Assembly (NCBI GenBank): GCA_029817715.1
Contig: JARUPY010000607.1
Location: 1,302,001 to 1,366,000, forward strand
DNA: 64,000 nucleotides
Source: Melastoma dodecandrum
Lineage: Eukaryota; Streptophyta; Magnoliopsida; Myrtales; Melastomataceae
Reading direction: 5' to 3'
A program made the translations under genes and the position numbers. Under the pieces are notes generated by a model. The model saw nothing but the letters and a program-made list of their open reading frames with translations, ran no database searches and was not told where the DNA came from. This document shows, one piece after another, positions 23,729 through 35,453 of the stretch. Positions within the stretch are counted from its first letter, which is position 1. Every line of letters begins with the position of its first letter.

Positions 23729-26700
23729 ATGTCAGGAACGGAAGCCGGGTGTGCTGGAGGAGGACAGGAGTCTGTCTTGGGGCTGCTTCTTATTCCTCTC
23801 ATCGTTTTGGTTTGTTGGTTCTTCGTTTATGTTCACCGGAAACAAGAATCAGTCATGTCATGTCACCCTGAGGTCGTCAGAGCTGGGCCGAGCCATGGTT
23901 GTGGCGAGGTCGACGCTCGCCTCGCGGGATCCGAATACGATGTTTTCCTGAGTTTTCGGGGCCCGGATACGAGGAATGGCTTTGCAGATCATCTTTACGA
24001 GTCCTTGAGGACAGCGGGAATCCAAGTGTTCAGAGACGATGAGGACATCCGTCACGGGGAGGTTATCCAGGGAGAGCTCGAGTGGGCGATCGCCAACTCC
24101 AAGATATATATTGTAGTATTCTCCAGGGACTATGCGTCAAGCACATGGTGCCTCCAGGAGCTGACCATGATGTTAGATTGCTGCCGAGACCAGGCTGCGG
24201 GAAAGATCATCCTGCCAATTTTCTTTGGCGTGGATGCTGCGGATGTCAAGCTCCAAACTGGGCTCTATCAGCGGGCAATCGACAATCACAGGACAAGTCA
24301 TGGATATAGTGCTGCACAGAAATGGGAGGAAGCCCTGTTTAAGGTCGGACAGATTAGCGGTTGGGAATCGAAAACCATTATAGGGTAAGTAATGCTCTAA
24401 CTCCACCCATTATAGCAACAATACACGAGCACAGACAAAATAGGACTAATCTGCCCCGACGTTCTCCATGCAGCGAAGGGAAGGTTGTCCGATTGATCAT
24501 TCATGACGTTCTCGGAAAGCTGAAGATCAAAGAGAGGAATTTGCCTCAACACTTAACGGGCATAGTGGATCGAGTCGAGGATATGATGAAGCTTCTAAAT
24601 TTGGACTCCCCTGAACAACGGCTAGTTGTTGTTCACGGCATCGGAGGTATAGGGAAAACAACGCTCGCAAATGTTATCTTCAACACCATCTCTTCCCGGT
24701 TTGATGGATGCAGCTTCCTTTCGGATGTGCGAGAGTTGTTGACTGGTGAGGAAGGCATCGTGAAGTTTCAAAGGAAGTTGTTGGGTGACATCCTCGGTAC
24801 CCGGGAAGTGGAGGTATTGGATTCCAGTGATGGTGCCAATAAGATCAGGGCAAGACTCCGAGGCAAGAGGGTACTTATCATCCTTGATGGCGTTAGTAAG
24901 AGGGATCGACTCAAGGAATTGGTTGGAAGTTGCAACGGGTTTGGACTGGGGACGAGAATCATTATCACGACAAGGGACATAAGTGTAGGACAGGGCTTGG
25001 CGAGCTCTGTTATGGTTTGTACCTATGAGATGAAGGAAATGAAGGTTAACCATGCTCTTCAACTTTTCAGCAGGCATGCCTTTGGCTGCGACAAACCTCC
25101 GGAATGTTACACCACCCTGTCAGAGGAAGTCGTCCGTACCACAGGAAACCTCCCATTAGCCTTAGAGGTGATCGGAGGCCACCTGTATGGCGAGAGCAAA
25201 CAAGTATGGGAAAGCACACTACGAAAACTGGAGCAGGTACCTGACAAGGAAGTTGTGGAGATCTTAGCGATAAGTTATGAGGGATTGGATTACACGGAGA
25301 AGCAGATCTTTCTCGACATAGCCTGCTTCTTGGAAGATCTCCCGACAAGATACGCTATGTACATGTGGGAAGCTCGTAAATTCCACCCAAAAAGTGGAGT
25401 CGCTGTGCTCACGGACAAGTCTCTTATAAAGGTTCTTCCCAACGACAGATTTTGGATGCACAGTCAAATTAGACATATGGGAAGAGAAATTGTTCACTTT
25501 GAAGGTCGCAAAAGCCTTGGAAGATGTAGTAGGCTTTGGATTCCTCAAGATGCCTTGGCCGTGTTACGTCGGAAAGAGGTACATTGTCTTTTGACAGCAT
25601 AAAATCAACTTGGTCGGTTAGAGTAGGCAGCCAATCATAAACCCACTTAAATCTTTTGTCAGGGCACTCGCAAAATATCAGCGATCGACTTAGGAATGAT
25701 ACCTGGACAGTGCCTCACCTGCGAAGACTTCCAAGGAATTACCAATTTAAGATGCCTTTACCTAAATGGAGGTGAACTTCTCGGGGACTTCAGCAACGTT
25801 ACAGCAAACTTGGTCTGGCTTTCTTGGTACAACTGTCCAAAATCGTTGAAGCCGTGCTTCTTCAACATGGACAACCTGGTTGTCCTAAGGATCTATGGAA
25901 CAACAGGAAACTCGACAAAAAGATTGGTACGAGCTCTTTCGATATAGATCTTTCATATAAACTAATTTTGGAGACATGGTGATCCCTCGTTGTGTTTTGA
26001 ACGACTATAGCCTTTCACAGGTCATGGGTAATTTGAAAGTACTGGAGATCTACGAATCGTCGATGACTGCCACTCCTAACTTATCTTGGTGCCTGAAGTT
26101 AGAGATTCTGATTCTCAAGAGTTGTGATGAACTGCAAACTGTACATGCCTCGATCGGTAAGCTACAGGACCTCATTTCTTTGAACATTTCAATGTGTCCG
26201 TCATTGAGGAGCCTGCCAGAAGAGCTTGGTAATGCGAAAGCACTGCAGGAGCTCATCGTGATGTATTGTGGAACTCATCGATGTCGGTTTAGTCTCCCGA
26301 AGTCGATTGGCAAATTGACATCGCTGTCAAGGCTTTTTATAATTGAGTCCCCAATGACCGAGGTCCCCGATGCTTTTGCGGAGATGAGATCCCTTGAGTA
26401 CTTGCACTTGAGGCATTGCAGGGTGGGGAACCTTCCCAACTCTGTTTGGGGCTTGAACTTGTTGATTGAGGTGGACTTATGGCATACCGATATTCAAGAA
26501 CTGCCTGAATCAATCGGGAGCCTAGTGAACTTGAGAGTGCTCCGAGTGAAGGGTACTAAAGTGAGAAAGCTGCCCACATCTATTATGAATTTAAAGAAGC
26601 TTGAAGAACTGGATGCTGCTGGTTGCCCTCTGAACTGGGGGATCCCAGATGAAATCGGGAGATTATCAGCTTTGATGAAGCTAGATCTTTCATCGAGCAA

Positions 26701-27634
26701 AATCCGTCAACTTCCGGCCACAATGAGTCAACTCTCCAGCCTTCTGTCTCTCTATTTGAACAGCTGCAACTTGATCCAGACATTGCCGGAGCTCCCTGAC
26801 AGCTTAACGAAGTTGGAATTATCATCTAAATCACTAAGGCTGGTCCCAAGACTTTCTCTCCTCACTAATTTGACAGAGCTATTAATCAGCGACGGCGGCG
26901 TCCCAAATCGCCATGCAAGGAGCCAGAGTCCACCGCTCCAGTTGTCGTGTATTGGGAAGTTACACAAGCTCAAGAATTTATCCTTGCATCTAACAAGGAT
27001 TCCGGCCCTTCTGTCCACCGAGTTGGGTTGTCTTCCTCGGCTTGAGGTGCTCCAGATATCTTGCCGGAACATGGAATCAATTGTTCATCTCCCAGAATCT
27101 CTGTCTAGGCTTAGCTTCTCGTACGTCAGGACAGCGATGCCGTGGACGCGTTACGCCAACCTGAGATTCTTATACTCATTGGACCTCCACCTCTCCACGC
27201 TAACAAAGATAATCCTTGGAGGACTCGATAAATTGGAGAATCTCAAAGACCTGAGGATCAGGAACTGCAGTAGGCTTGAGATGTTATCCGATTTAGAGTG
27301 CCTGAGGAGGATAAGCTACTTAAGGTTAGAGCAATGCCCGGTGCTAGTGGAGCTCTCTGGACTCGATCGAATGGAGTTGCTGGAAGAGTTGAGTATCCTT
27401 CATTGTGGTTCCATCCGAGGTATTCCTAACCTGTCAGAACTGAGGAGGATGAAGAAGGTGAAGATCTGGTGGTGTGAATCGCTAGCCTGTATGCCTCTTA
27501 CAATCAGCGAGTGTCACCTTAGTATTCACATGTGCAAGGCGTTGCCTGAACATAACAGCATACGTCCGCAGGACAAGCGAAGAGAAGGAGCATCACAACT
27601 AGTTCGGCGATGTTTTAGTCATGCTTCCTCATGA
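23729..27634 (+). CDS. TIR-NBS-LRR disease resistance protein with N-terminal membrane segment
   Basis: Intracellular immune receptor; TIR domains of this class act as NAD-cleaving enzymes on activation. Four exons: 23729-24384, 24474-25578, 25663-25926 and 26021-27634, giving 1,212 residues. Residues 16-35 are a hydrophobic stretch (LLLIPLIVLVCWFFVYV) followed by HRK, so a membrane anchor is likely. TIR begins near residue 70 (YDVFLSFRGPDTR) and keeps the WCLQEL motif with the catalytic Glu. The NBS has a P-loop (GIGGIGKTT, about 274-282), a kinase-2 region reading ILDGV instead of LDDV, TTRD, NLPLAL for GLPL, and MHS instead of MHD. The linker exon begins GTRKISAIDLGM, typical of TNLs. Then come about 20 leucine-rich repeats. 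The start at 23729 is the only Met that gives a membrane segment plus intact TIR. Splice sites are canonical and frames consistent. Confidence 0.92.
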
Positions 27635-28348
27635 AGCAATGATGCTGCAATAAGAGTCGATAAATTGGGGACTGCGTCGTCATCGTTGCTTCATTTGAAA
27701 CTTCCTTTCGTATTTCTTTTTCATGTTTCTTCCTTGTGAAGCTCATCGTTTGAATGAAAAGCTAATACAGCGATCTACTACGATGTATCCTCCAACTTCC
27801 CCGACGATCTCATGGATTTGAGGATTCCTAGGCTGGCCCTTCTGTCTCTTGGTTACTCGATATTTACTGCAGCCTGCACCATCATTTACGCTGAGCGAAA
27901 TTAAACCATTGTTTTTAAATTAAGTCAGTGGGGACTCCATTAAAGTTTTCTGTGGTAACATGTGCATGGATGCCGTCTTTGGATGGTATATGCACGAGCC
28001 TCGCCCGATCCTTCTTCCTTCTTCCTTCTTCAAGCTCTTTCTCTGCTTCTCGTGCGTCGCCTTTGACTCCCCTCGGAAATTAACGACTGATGAGGACCCG
28101 AGTAGATCCAATTAGGAAGAGCGGAGGGATCAACTCCGCAGCCCTCCCTAGCTCCTCGGCGCTCGAGCCGAGGGATCGACCGGAAGATGATGGAGGGCAA
28201 ACTCGGATTCCCGCCATGCACGTACAATTGTATAAATTCAGCACCCAAATTAGATTATTTAAACACGGGAATATAGAAACGTACAATTTTCAGACATCTT
28301 TGGGGACATTGTTTACAGAGGAAGTGTTAAGAGCAAGCCATGCCAATA
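27635..28348. other. intergenic between convergent TNL and SDR genes
   Basis: Contains the 3' ends of two convergent genes. A CT-rich stretch with CTTC repeats lies at about 28010-28045. No gene recognised. Confidence 0.4.
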
Positions 28349-29264
28349 TCAAACGGACCGAGCGAATGTTCCGAAGGCAGGATTGATTGTTGTAAAACCA
28401 CCATCAACAGCCAAGTTGTGTCCGCTGATGAACTTGGACTCCTCACCCGCCAAGAACAGAACCGCTTGCGCCACATCCTCACGCCCGAGAGTTACCCCTT
28501 GGAGGTTTGAGTACACCTTGAACTCGTCCCCCCTCTCATCGACCTTGAAGAAATTACTGGTTAAGGGTGTAATGATGAAGTAGGGCGACACACAGTTCAC
28601 CCGTATCCCACGTAGTCCTAACTCTGCTGCAACATTCCTGGTAAGACCGATCACAGCATGCTTGGAACTCGTGTAAGCATGTGATGCGACCCCACCCACG
28701 CTCGACGCTACACTACCTAGGTTGATTATGCTCCCACCCATGCCCATGACTCGAGCCGCATGCTTCGTACCCAGGAATGTCCCAGTAAGGTTGACCCGGA
28801 CAACCCTCTCGAATTCCTCCCTGTCGTTGTCCAGTATGTTGACCTGGCTCTCCATATCAATCGTGGCCGCATTGTTGACCATGATGTCGAGCCTCCCATA
28901 TTTGCTGATGCAAGTGTCGACGGCCCTCTCGATGTCCGGCTCGCACGACACATCGCAATGGACGAAGGTCAAGGTCTCTGGCCCTCCTAGTTGCTGGCAA
29001 ACTTCCTCCCCAAGATCGTCCAAGATATCAGCAACCACGACTTTCGCCCCGTGCTTGACGAGGAGCCTAACAATGGTTTCGCCGATGCCGCTCGCCCCGC
29101 CCGTGACCACGGCCGCCTTCCCATCTAGCCTGCAAACAAGTTTCAACTCGATATCTCCCCTTTAGTTCCAAAGTTAACAACCGATAAATCACATAATTAA
29201 GGTAAGGAAAAGGACTAAAGCAAAACCTTCTCGGAGACGCGGAAAGTTGGGAAAGGCTATCCAT
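28349..29264 (-). CDS. short-chain dehydrogenase/reductase (SDR110C-like, secoisolariciresinol dehydrogenase/ABA2 type)
   Basis: NAD(P)-dependent oxidoreductase of the classical SDR family; relatives act in lignan, diterpenoid or abscisic acid metabolism. Two exons: a short one, 29227-29264 (MDSLSQLSASPRR), and 28349-29129, giving 272 residues. The intron is GT-AG with acceptor TTTGCAG. The short first exon followed by RLDGKAAVVTGGASGIG is typical of the group. Visible motifs are TGGASGIG (cofactor binding), the acidic residue in VVVADI (suggesting NAD preference), NNAA, the catalytic Ser in INLGSVAS, and the YTSSK active site. The C-terminal part (EESKFISGHNLAVDGG) is normal. The substrate cannot be assigned. 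Confidence 0.92.
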
Positions 29265-32200
29265 TTGATGAAACAATTTCAGTTAACTTGAAGGAGAGGA
29301 GATGGCAAGACAACCTTAGCTTGGTGACCCATTTTATAGAGATTGATATCCAAATTTTTAGGACAAACCCACGGTCGTTGAGAGGAGAGGCGTTAACTGT
29401 TCTAAAATTTAAACTATTACGTCAAAAGCGTATACTGTATATATTTTTACATTCAATACTCTACTCTGCTGTAATATTTGTATCTCTCTGTTCTTTTTTT
29501 TTTGTTTATCTTTTTTCTTTCATTCATGAATAATAATGGTTTTCCTTTTAATTTTAGTTTCTAGAAAATGAGTAAGAACATTCTAGATTCTATTCTTTTT
29601 TATCACCAACCTTTTACACGGATTGCATGATATATAATACAATGGCATCAAACACATCTCCACGTCTGTTTGGCTCACCGTAACGTAAATACGATCTTAT
29701 TGGGTTTCCATTTCTCGCGTAACAGCGAACCTGGTGATTTTGTATCACAAGTTATGCCTCAAATTCCGACTCGCCAGATTACTTCTTTCGGGAATTAAAA
29801 CAATAATACTTAATTCCCCACAAGGGTTAGAAAAATAATGACACATGAATGATTGAATGCCTTATTATTGGGGGGACGAAGGAAGACAGAAAGAAAGACA
29901 CCAAGTTGGGGGACTTTATTAATATAGATAGGGTGGGAAGGTGATGATGTTATATGGTAGTTTGAGTTGTTATTTATTTGGTCAAAATATGCTTTGGGCA
30001 GGAGAATCTAAGCCAATAAACGACAAGGGTTTTTCCTACTCGTGAACGAGATCTCGAAAGAAGAAGGCATCTTCTTGTTTCTCCCAAGAAAGGAATTCTT
30101 TTTTTCTGCTCGGGGTGAGGCCTGTGTGAACGTTGTTCGATTCATATTGTATTCATAAGCATAGCACCGTCCATTCTTTTTTATTTTCATCGTTTTTAGT
30201 ACGATCCATTTTTACTAGTTATTTACATCAACAGTCGATGCTATAACCTCCCCTTTTTTGTCCTTCCTTCGATGCCCGCTTTCTTCCCAACGCGTTCCGC
30301 GGCACCTACCGAGCAATCGGACCAATTCAACATTCTCGATCGTGTCAAAAATAAAATCATCGGCTATAGATGTTTTAAAAAATTATTACAACCTGTTGAT
30401 TCCTACGTATTGATGCTTAAGAGACGGAGAAAATGATACATACAAGCTTCAAGGAGAGACATTCTCTAATTAATCAATTTCCGTCCATCTATCACCTTCT
30501 TATGCTCCCAAATTGCTCGCTTGATTTTGGATCTTTATTCTTCGTTTGGTACGACTGATACTTAATTGTACAAGCATATGCACATTCAAAAATACAAGAA
30601 GAAACATGGAGATGCGAAAGTATATATATGCAATAGTGTATAATATAATATATAAAAGATGCTTCAAATAGTTCATTAGCGATCCAGTTTCTCTTTCTTT
30701 TTTTCTGGGATGAGATACCAATCTTCGGACAACAAATGTTGACAATATATGAACAAATACTAAGCGAAAGTTGCAACCCGGGTATAGGATGCAAGTGGTA
30801 GGTTGGTTAAGTTTTTTTGCTACAAGCCAAAATCCCGGTCATTTCTTTTTTAATCACGCATGCTTTTGTGAGGTAACTTCGTACGATCGACATCATACTT
30901 AAATGTTGGGGAGAATCTATGTACACATTGAATCGGGTCACTCTTTATCATTTTTAGTTTTATGTCTCATATAATTCCTTGGTCAGGATTAGCATTCATC
31001 ATCCTTACTTCCTATCCAACTTGCCCTTTTTTAACTTTTTCCCTCTCCTACCGTTTTGATAATATGCATTCACATCAGGTTTCACGGTACTTGGACGAAT
31101 TCGACATTCCATATCGCGACAACAAGTTTAGTTAACCAGACACATATGTATATACGAACGACTATTAAACAGGGCAATTAACTCCTCTACCTCCTCCATT
31201 TTCATCCTTTTCCAGTTTGGATGTGAATAATGGAAGCTTGTTGCGTAGTGTTGCCGACCACTTATAAATTTAATGATCTATTACAACTTGCTTTTCATTT
31301 ATAGTTTTGGTTCCATATTCTGTGGTCTGTCTTACATCACGGCCCGGACAATCTCAAGCTGCCTGCACCGTTGAATGAAGAGCACAAAAGGCGTTGGGGA
31401 AACACAAGGACTTCCTCAGATGGAGAGCAGCCTAGAGAGTTCGAAGAAGAGATATAGGGGTAGTATATCTGCTTGTGGAATAGAAGCGAAGTAACTTGGA
31501 GATACAAAATTCCCTAGTTGTAGGTTGGATGCAGTGAAATCTGAAAGAAGTACATCTCAGCCTATTGACAAAATGAGATTCAGAGTCAGTTCCCGGATGG
31601 GACTCGAATACTGACAAACTCCTTGCCTAGTATTATTACCTATAAACATATACCATGACTTCTCCCAAGTGGAAATAACTTAAGCAAAATAGATATTGGG
31701 TTTGGGGAGACTTCTCAATGTACCTACCAGACATAATCCTAAACAAGAAACAGTGGGTATTAAATTAAGAAGAAAAACTGATTAACGACCAAAATGATTG
31801 ACCGACACTGAGGAGCATTCATCATTCAAGAATCATGAGCATTCATCATTCATCATTCTTTACGGACTTGTAACACCATATGATCCAAAACTATTAACAG
31901 AAGTCGGACTTATACTTCAGATATTTTAACTCCCTAGTGAATAGAATGGATTTTAGTAATATTTTCGGTTTACGGTATCATTTTATTTTACCAACCATGA
32001 ACCCAAACAAGCTCTGAAGTGATAAACGCTAAGATTGATGGTAAAAAAATGATTGCCAAGGCTGACCTATTCGGTCGAAATGCAGGTGAAGTTATAAAAT
32101 AGGCAAGTACTACTTGAGAATCTTTATTATAGATTGCCAACATTGTGGAGTTGTTTGGTGACAAGCAAACTGCAGTTGGCGTCCTTTTTCTTTATTGATA

Positions 32201-32344
32201 AAACGGGACCCACTTTTTGCTTTATATTCTTCTTCGTTTCCAACAATCTCATATCATCTCATCTCATAGGACACACATACAACTCCATCTCCTTCTCCTC
32301 CCTCCGCATCCGAGAACAAGACTCCCTCCCCGGATCCATCATCA
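29265..32344. other. 3.1-kb intergenic region without recognisable genes
   Basis: AT-rich on both strands. ORFs here are short (100 codons or fewer) and lack family resemblance. A tandem ATTCATCATTC-like repeat lies at 31816-31860, and TA-rich stretches occur near 30622-30660. No tRNA, TIR or LTR pair was found by eye. Confidence 0.4.
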
Positions 32345-34972
32345 ATGGTGAACTCGATCCCCTTATCTTTCCACCGGGAATCTGCTCCTCAGGTACCTTC
32401 GCTGGTTTCGTAGATATCCATAAATTTCTTCGGTAAGAGTTATGAACAACTTTGGGCAGGATTTACTGGGTCTGCCTAAATATCTTGACATTTTCCTGTT
32501 CGAAAGAACAAGGTTATTCGATCAATTGCATCCTCATTTGAGTCATCACGACATTATCTGTGTGTCACGTGTGTGATGATTCAGATTGGAAGATTACTCT
32601 TGATTCATGCTGTTGTACAATCGATGTTTATATACTTCTATGGAATTTTAACATTTGAACTGGGACTTGATTTCCAATGGAACTTGTAGGTGATATTTCA
32701 GGGGAATGGCTGTGTTCGTATGGTTATACTAAATCGGCCGAGGAAATTGAACAGCCTTAACTATGAAATGGTAAGAAAAAAGGCATTCCATGAATAACAT
32801 TCCTCTAGAGTTTCTATCAATGAAGCTTGGGCTCTCTTTTAATGCTCCTATATGAAGGTTTCACAAATGGTGGAAAAGATTCGAGATTTTGAAAACGACG
32901 ATACTGTAAAGCTCATTATTTTGAAGGTACCAAGGAACTTCCCTTTTCTTTTCTCTTCTCTTCTCTTCTTTTTTACTAACCCACCTCCTCTTACTGGAAA
33001 ACAACTGTTTCCTTTCCTGTTTCAAAATACATCAGGCAAATGGTAAAGCCTTCTGCGCTGGTGGAGACGTGACGAGTAACATAGTCTCAATGATTGCTGG
33101 TACGTAATTGGCCTAACATTACATGCTTGCCGGCTGCCTGCAAGCCAATATAAACGTTGTTGCAATATTTAGGGCATTGGAGCTACGGAGCAAGTTTTTA
33201 CAGGAAACAGCTAACCTTGGACTATTTGTTGGCTACCTGCAAGAAGCCTCTGGTAATTCCTCGGTTCACAGCGCCAAATGGAATTGTAAGACTCGGAAAT
33301 CGTTAAAATCTTTCGTTGTTTCTCTTTCATAAAATACCAAAGGTGAGCATCATCAACGGGATTGTAATGGGGGGCGGCGCTGGGATCTCCATGAATTCAC
33401 CCTACAGAATTGTTACGGAGAATACAGTGAGAGAAAGAAAACCTCGTTTTCGTTACCTTTCGCTTGATATTCTTTCCTTTACGAGTTTGCGACTAATGAC
33501 GTTAATCTTGACTACGAAAGGTATTCGCGATGCCAGAAGCAGCGATAGGACTGTTTCCTGACGTTGGTGCCTCTTATTTTCTGTCCAAACTTCCTGGTCA
33601 CTTGGGTAAAAACCTTTGTTCTTGTCTCGATATAATTTACTAGGTGATAGAGGGTGGTGATTAACAAACTACTAGCGTTAAACTGTTTATTTCTGCACGT
33701 GGAAAGTTCAAACTAGAATCTTGAATTCTATGCCCGTAACGAAGTATGTTGAATTATGTGCAGGAGAATACATTGGACTGACAGGGACGAGGTTGAATGG
33801 GTCTGCAATGCTCGCATGTGGTCTTGCCACTCAATTTGTCCCATCCAAGGTTTTCGTCCCAAGAAACCCATGAAACGTTTTCGTTACATTTCGTTTTCTG
33901 ATTTTTTTTTCCCGTAAGAAAAAGATGTATGTTTAACAACGGAACCGATGAAACAAACAGGATCTCGAATACCTGGAGAAAGCGCTAGTTACTTCAGCGA
34001 ACACACAAGGCACGCCACAGCTTTTGGATGTTATCTTGAGTTATTCGCAAACACCGCCCATCCAACCAGCTGCCCATGACCTCATCGCGAGGTTGTTATG
34101 GTCTTGCCATTCTCCAGTTACCTTTATAGGAGAGAACTTTTATTAGTCTACTCATTACGTCTTATTTGCAGAGTGAAGGTGATAAACAAGTGCTTCTCGG
34201 GTGGTACGGTCGAGGATATATTGGCATCTCTCCAAAAGGTTAGACTTAAGATTGTTCAACTTTCTCGAGAAGAAAGAGTAGGCATGCCAAATAATGCGAT
34301 AATGTTTTGCAGGAAAGTGAACGTGTGGCCGAGCAAGGAGGATGGATCAATGAGGCGATTGCAAGAATGAAGTCAGCTAGTCCGACAAGTCTTAAGATAT
34401 TTCTTCGATCGGTATATTCGATGATTGGCACCTCTAAGCCGCAGCTCAGCATAATTAAATTCATTATCATTCGACCTGATGATTTTTCAGGTGCGAGAAG
34501 GCCGTGGACAGAGCCTGGAGCAATGTCTGAGTCGTGAGTACATCGTGTTCTGCAACATCATCCGGAGAACGCTCACCAATGACTATTACGAGGTAAATCC
34601 CAGCTTCTAAAGAGTAAAATGCACTCCTGGGAATGAATCGGCATATAAATTGAAACACGGGGTCTGCGGATGCTTCTCAATCTCAGGGTTCAAGGTCAAT
34701 GCTTTTTGACAAAGATAAGAGGCCAGAGGTAGGATTTTTCAACTTACGATAGCAAAGCTCCAGTTTCGATCCGTTATAAGAAAGTTTACAGTGTCCCAAT
34801 TGGTAAAACGTGCCAGTGGGAACCTGCGGGGCTGGAGCAAGTGAAAGAAGACGTGGTTGACGCATTCTTTAAGGCTTCTTTCGATGGCGAGGTTGCTAGT
34901 TTCCGACTTCCTTCGAGGCCATCCATCCACTCGACTCGTCCCAAGGATTCCAACCTGTTGTCGGCTCTGTGA
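32345..34972 (+). CDS. 3-hydroxyisobutyryl-CoA hydrolase-like protein (crotonase family)
   Basis: Thioester hydrolase of valine catabolism (CHY1 type), expected in peroxisomes or mitochondria. Fourteen exons join in frame to 397 residues: 32345-32392, 32690-32770, 32858-32926, 33036-33099, 33173-33252, 33343-33426, 33521-33605, 33764-33849, 33961-34091, 34172-34238, 34313-34411, 34491-34592, 34687-34728 and 34817-34972. All borders are GT-AG. Family features are [15 protein letters not shown], the CoA-binding FCAGGDV, the oxyanion-hole segment [27 protein letters not shown] with the conserved acidic residues, [12 protein letters not shown], and DKDKRPEWEP. The first coding exon supplies only 16 residues and is the least certain. 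The protein ends SAL, unlike the AKL signal of CHY1, so its compartment is unclear. Confidence 0.9.
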
Positions 34973-35453
34973 CAAGGCGGATGTTGGTCTAGTTTCTCTT
35001 CTCTGCTCGTCCATGTCCGATTCTGTTACTGCTGTCAACTAATTTTTAAGTATTAATGTGTTCACTCATCTCGATTCTCTCTGCGCCTAATAATTAATTT
35101 CTCAGTACAATCGGATTTTAGAAAAAAAGGTTTTAAAAAGGACGAACATAAAAGAATTCCCAAAATAAACGTCCTTGGGCGGGTAAGAAAATCCAATTTA
35201 GGTCCTGTCATAAATGGAAAAAATTTTCATTGGAATGACAGCCGTCTATCTCTCTATCAATCCTGCAATTATGGAAAAAGAAACCAAAACAAGAATCTAC
35301 CATGTTGCAAAAGAGCAAACGTCATTACTCGGTCATAGGAGAGGTTTCTGAGCAAGTAGTATTTAATCATAAGAGAAGGAACGAGAGCAAACAAGTAGCA
35401 GTAGAAGAAGAAGAAGAAGAAGAACAAAGAAAAACTAGTAAGATCTCCCATCA
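34973..35453. other. intergenic, BAHD gene upstream region with GAA repeat
   Basis: AT-rich. A GAA/AGA trinucleotide run (about 35403-35426) lies just upstream of the BAHD start codon, probably in its leader. No other feature recognised. Confidence 0.45.

Noticed and set aside
28722..29165. 147-codon plus-strand ORF
   Set aside because: Antisense shadow of the SDR gene.
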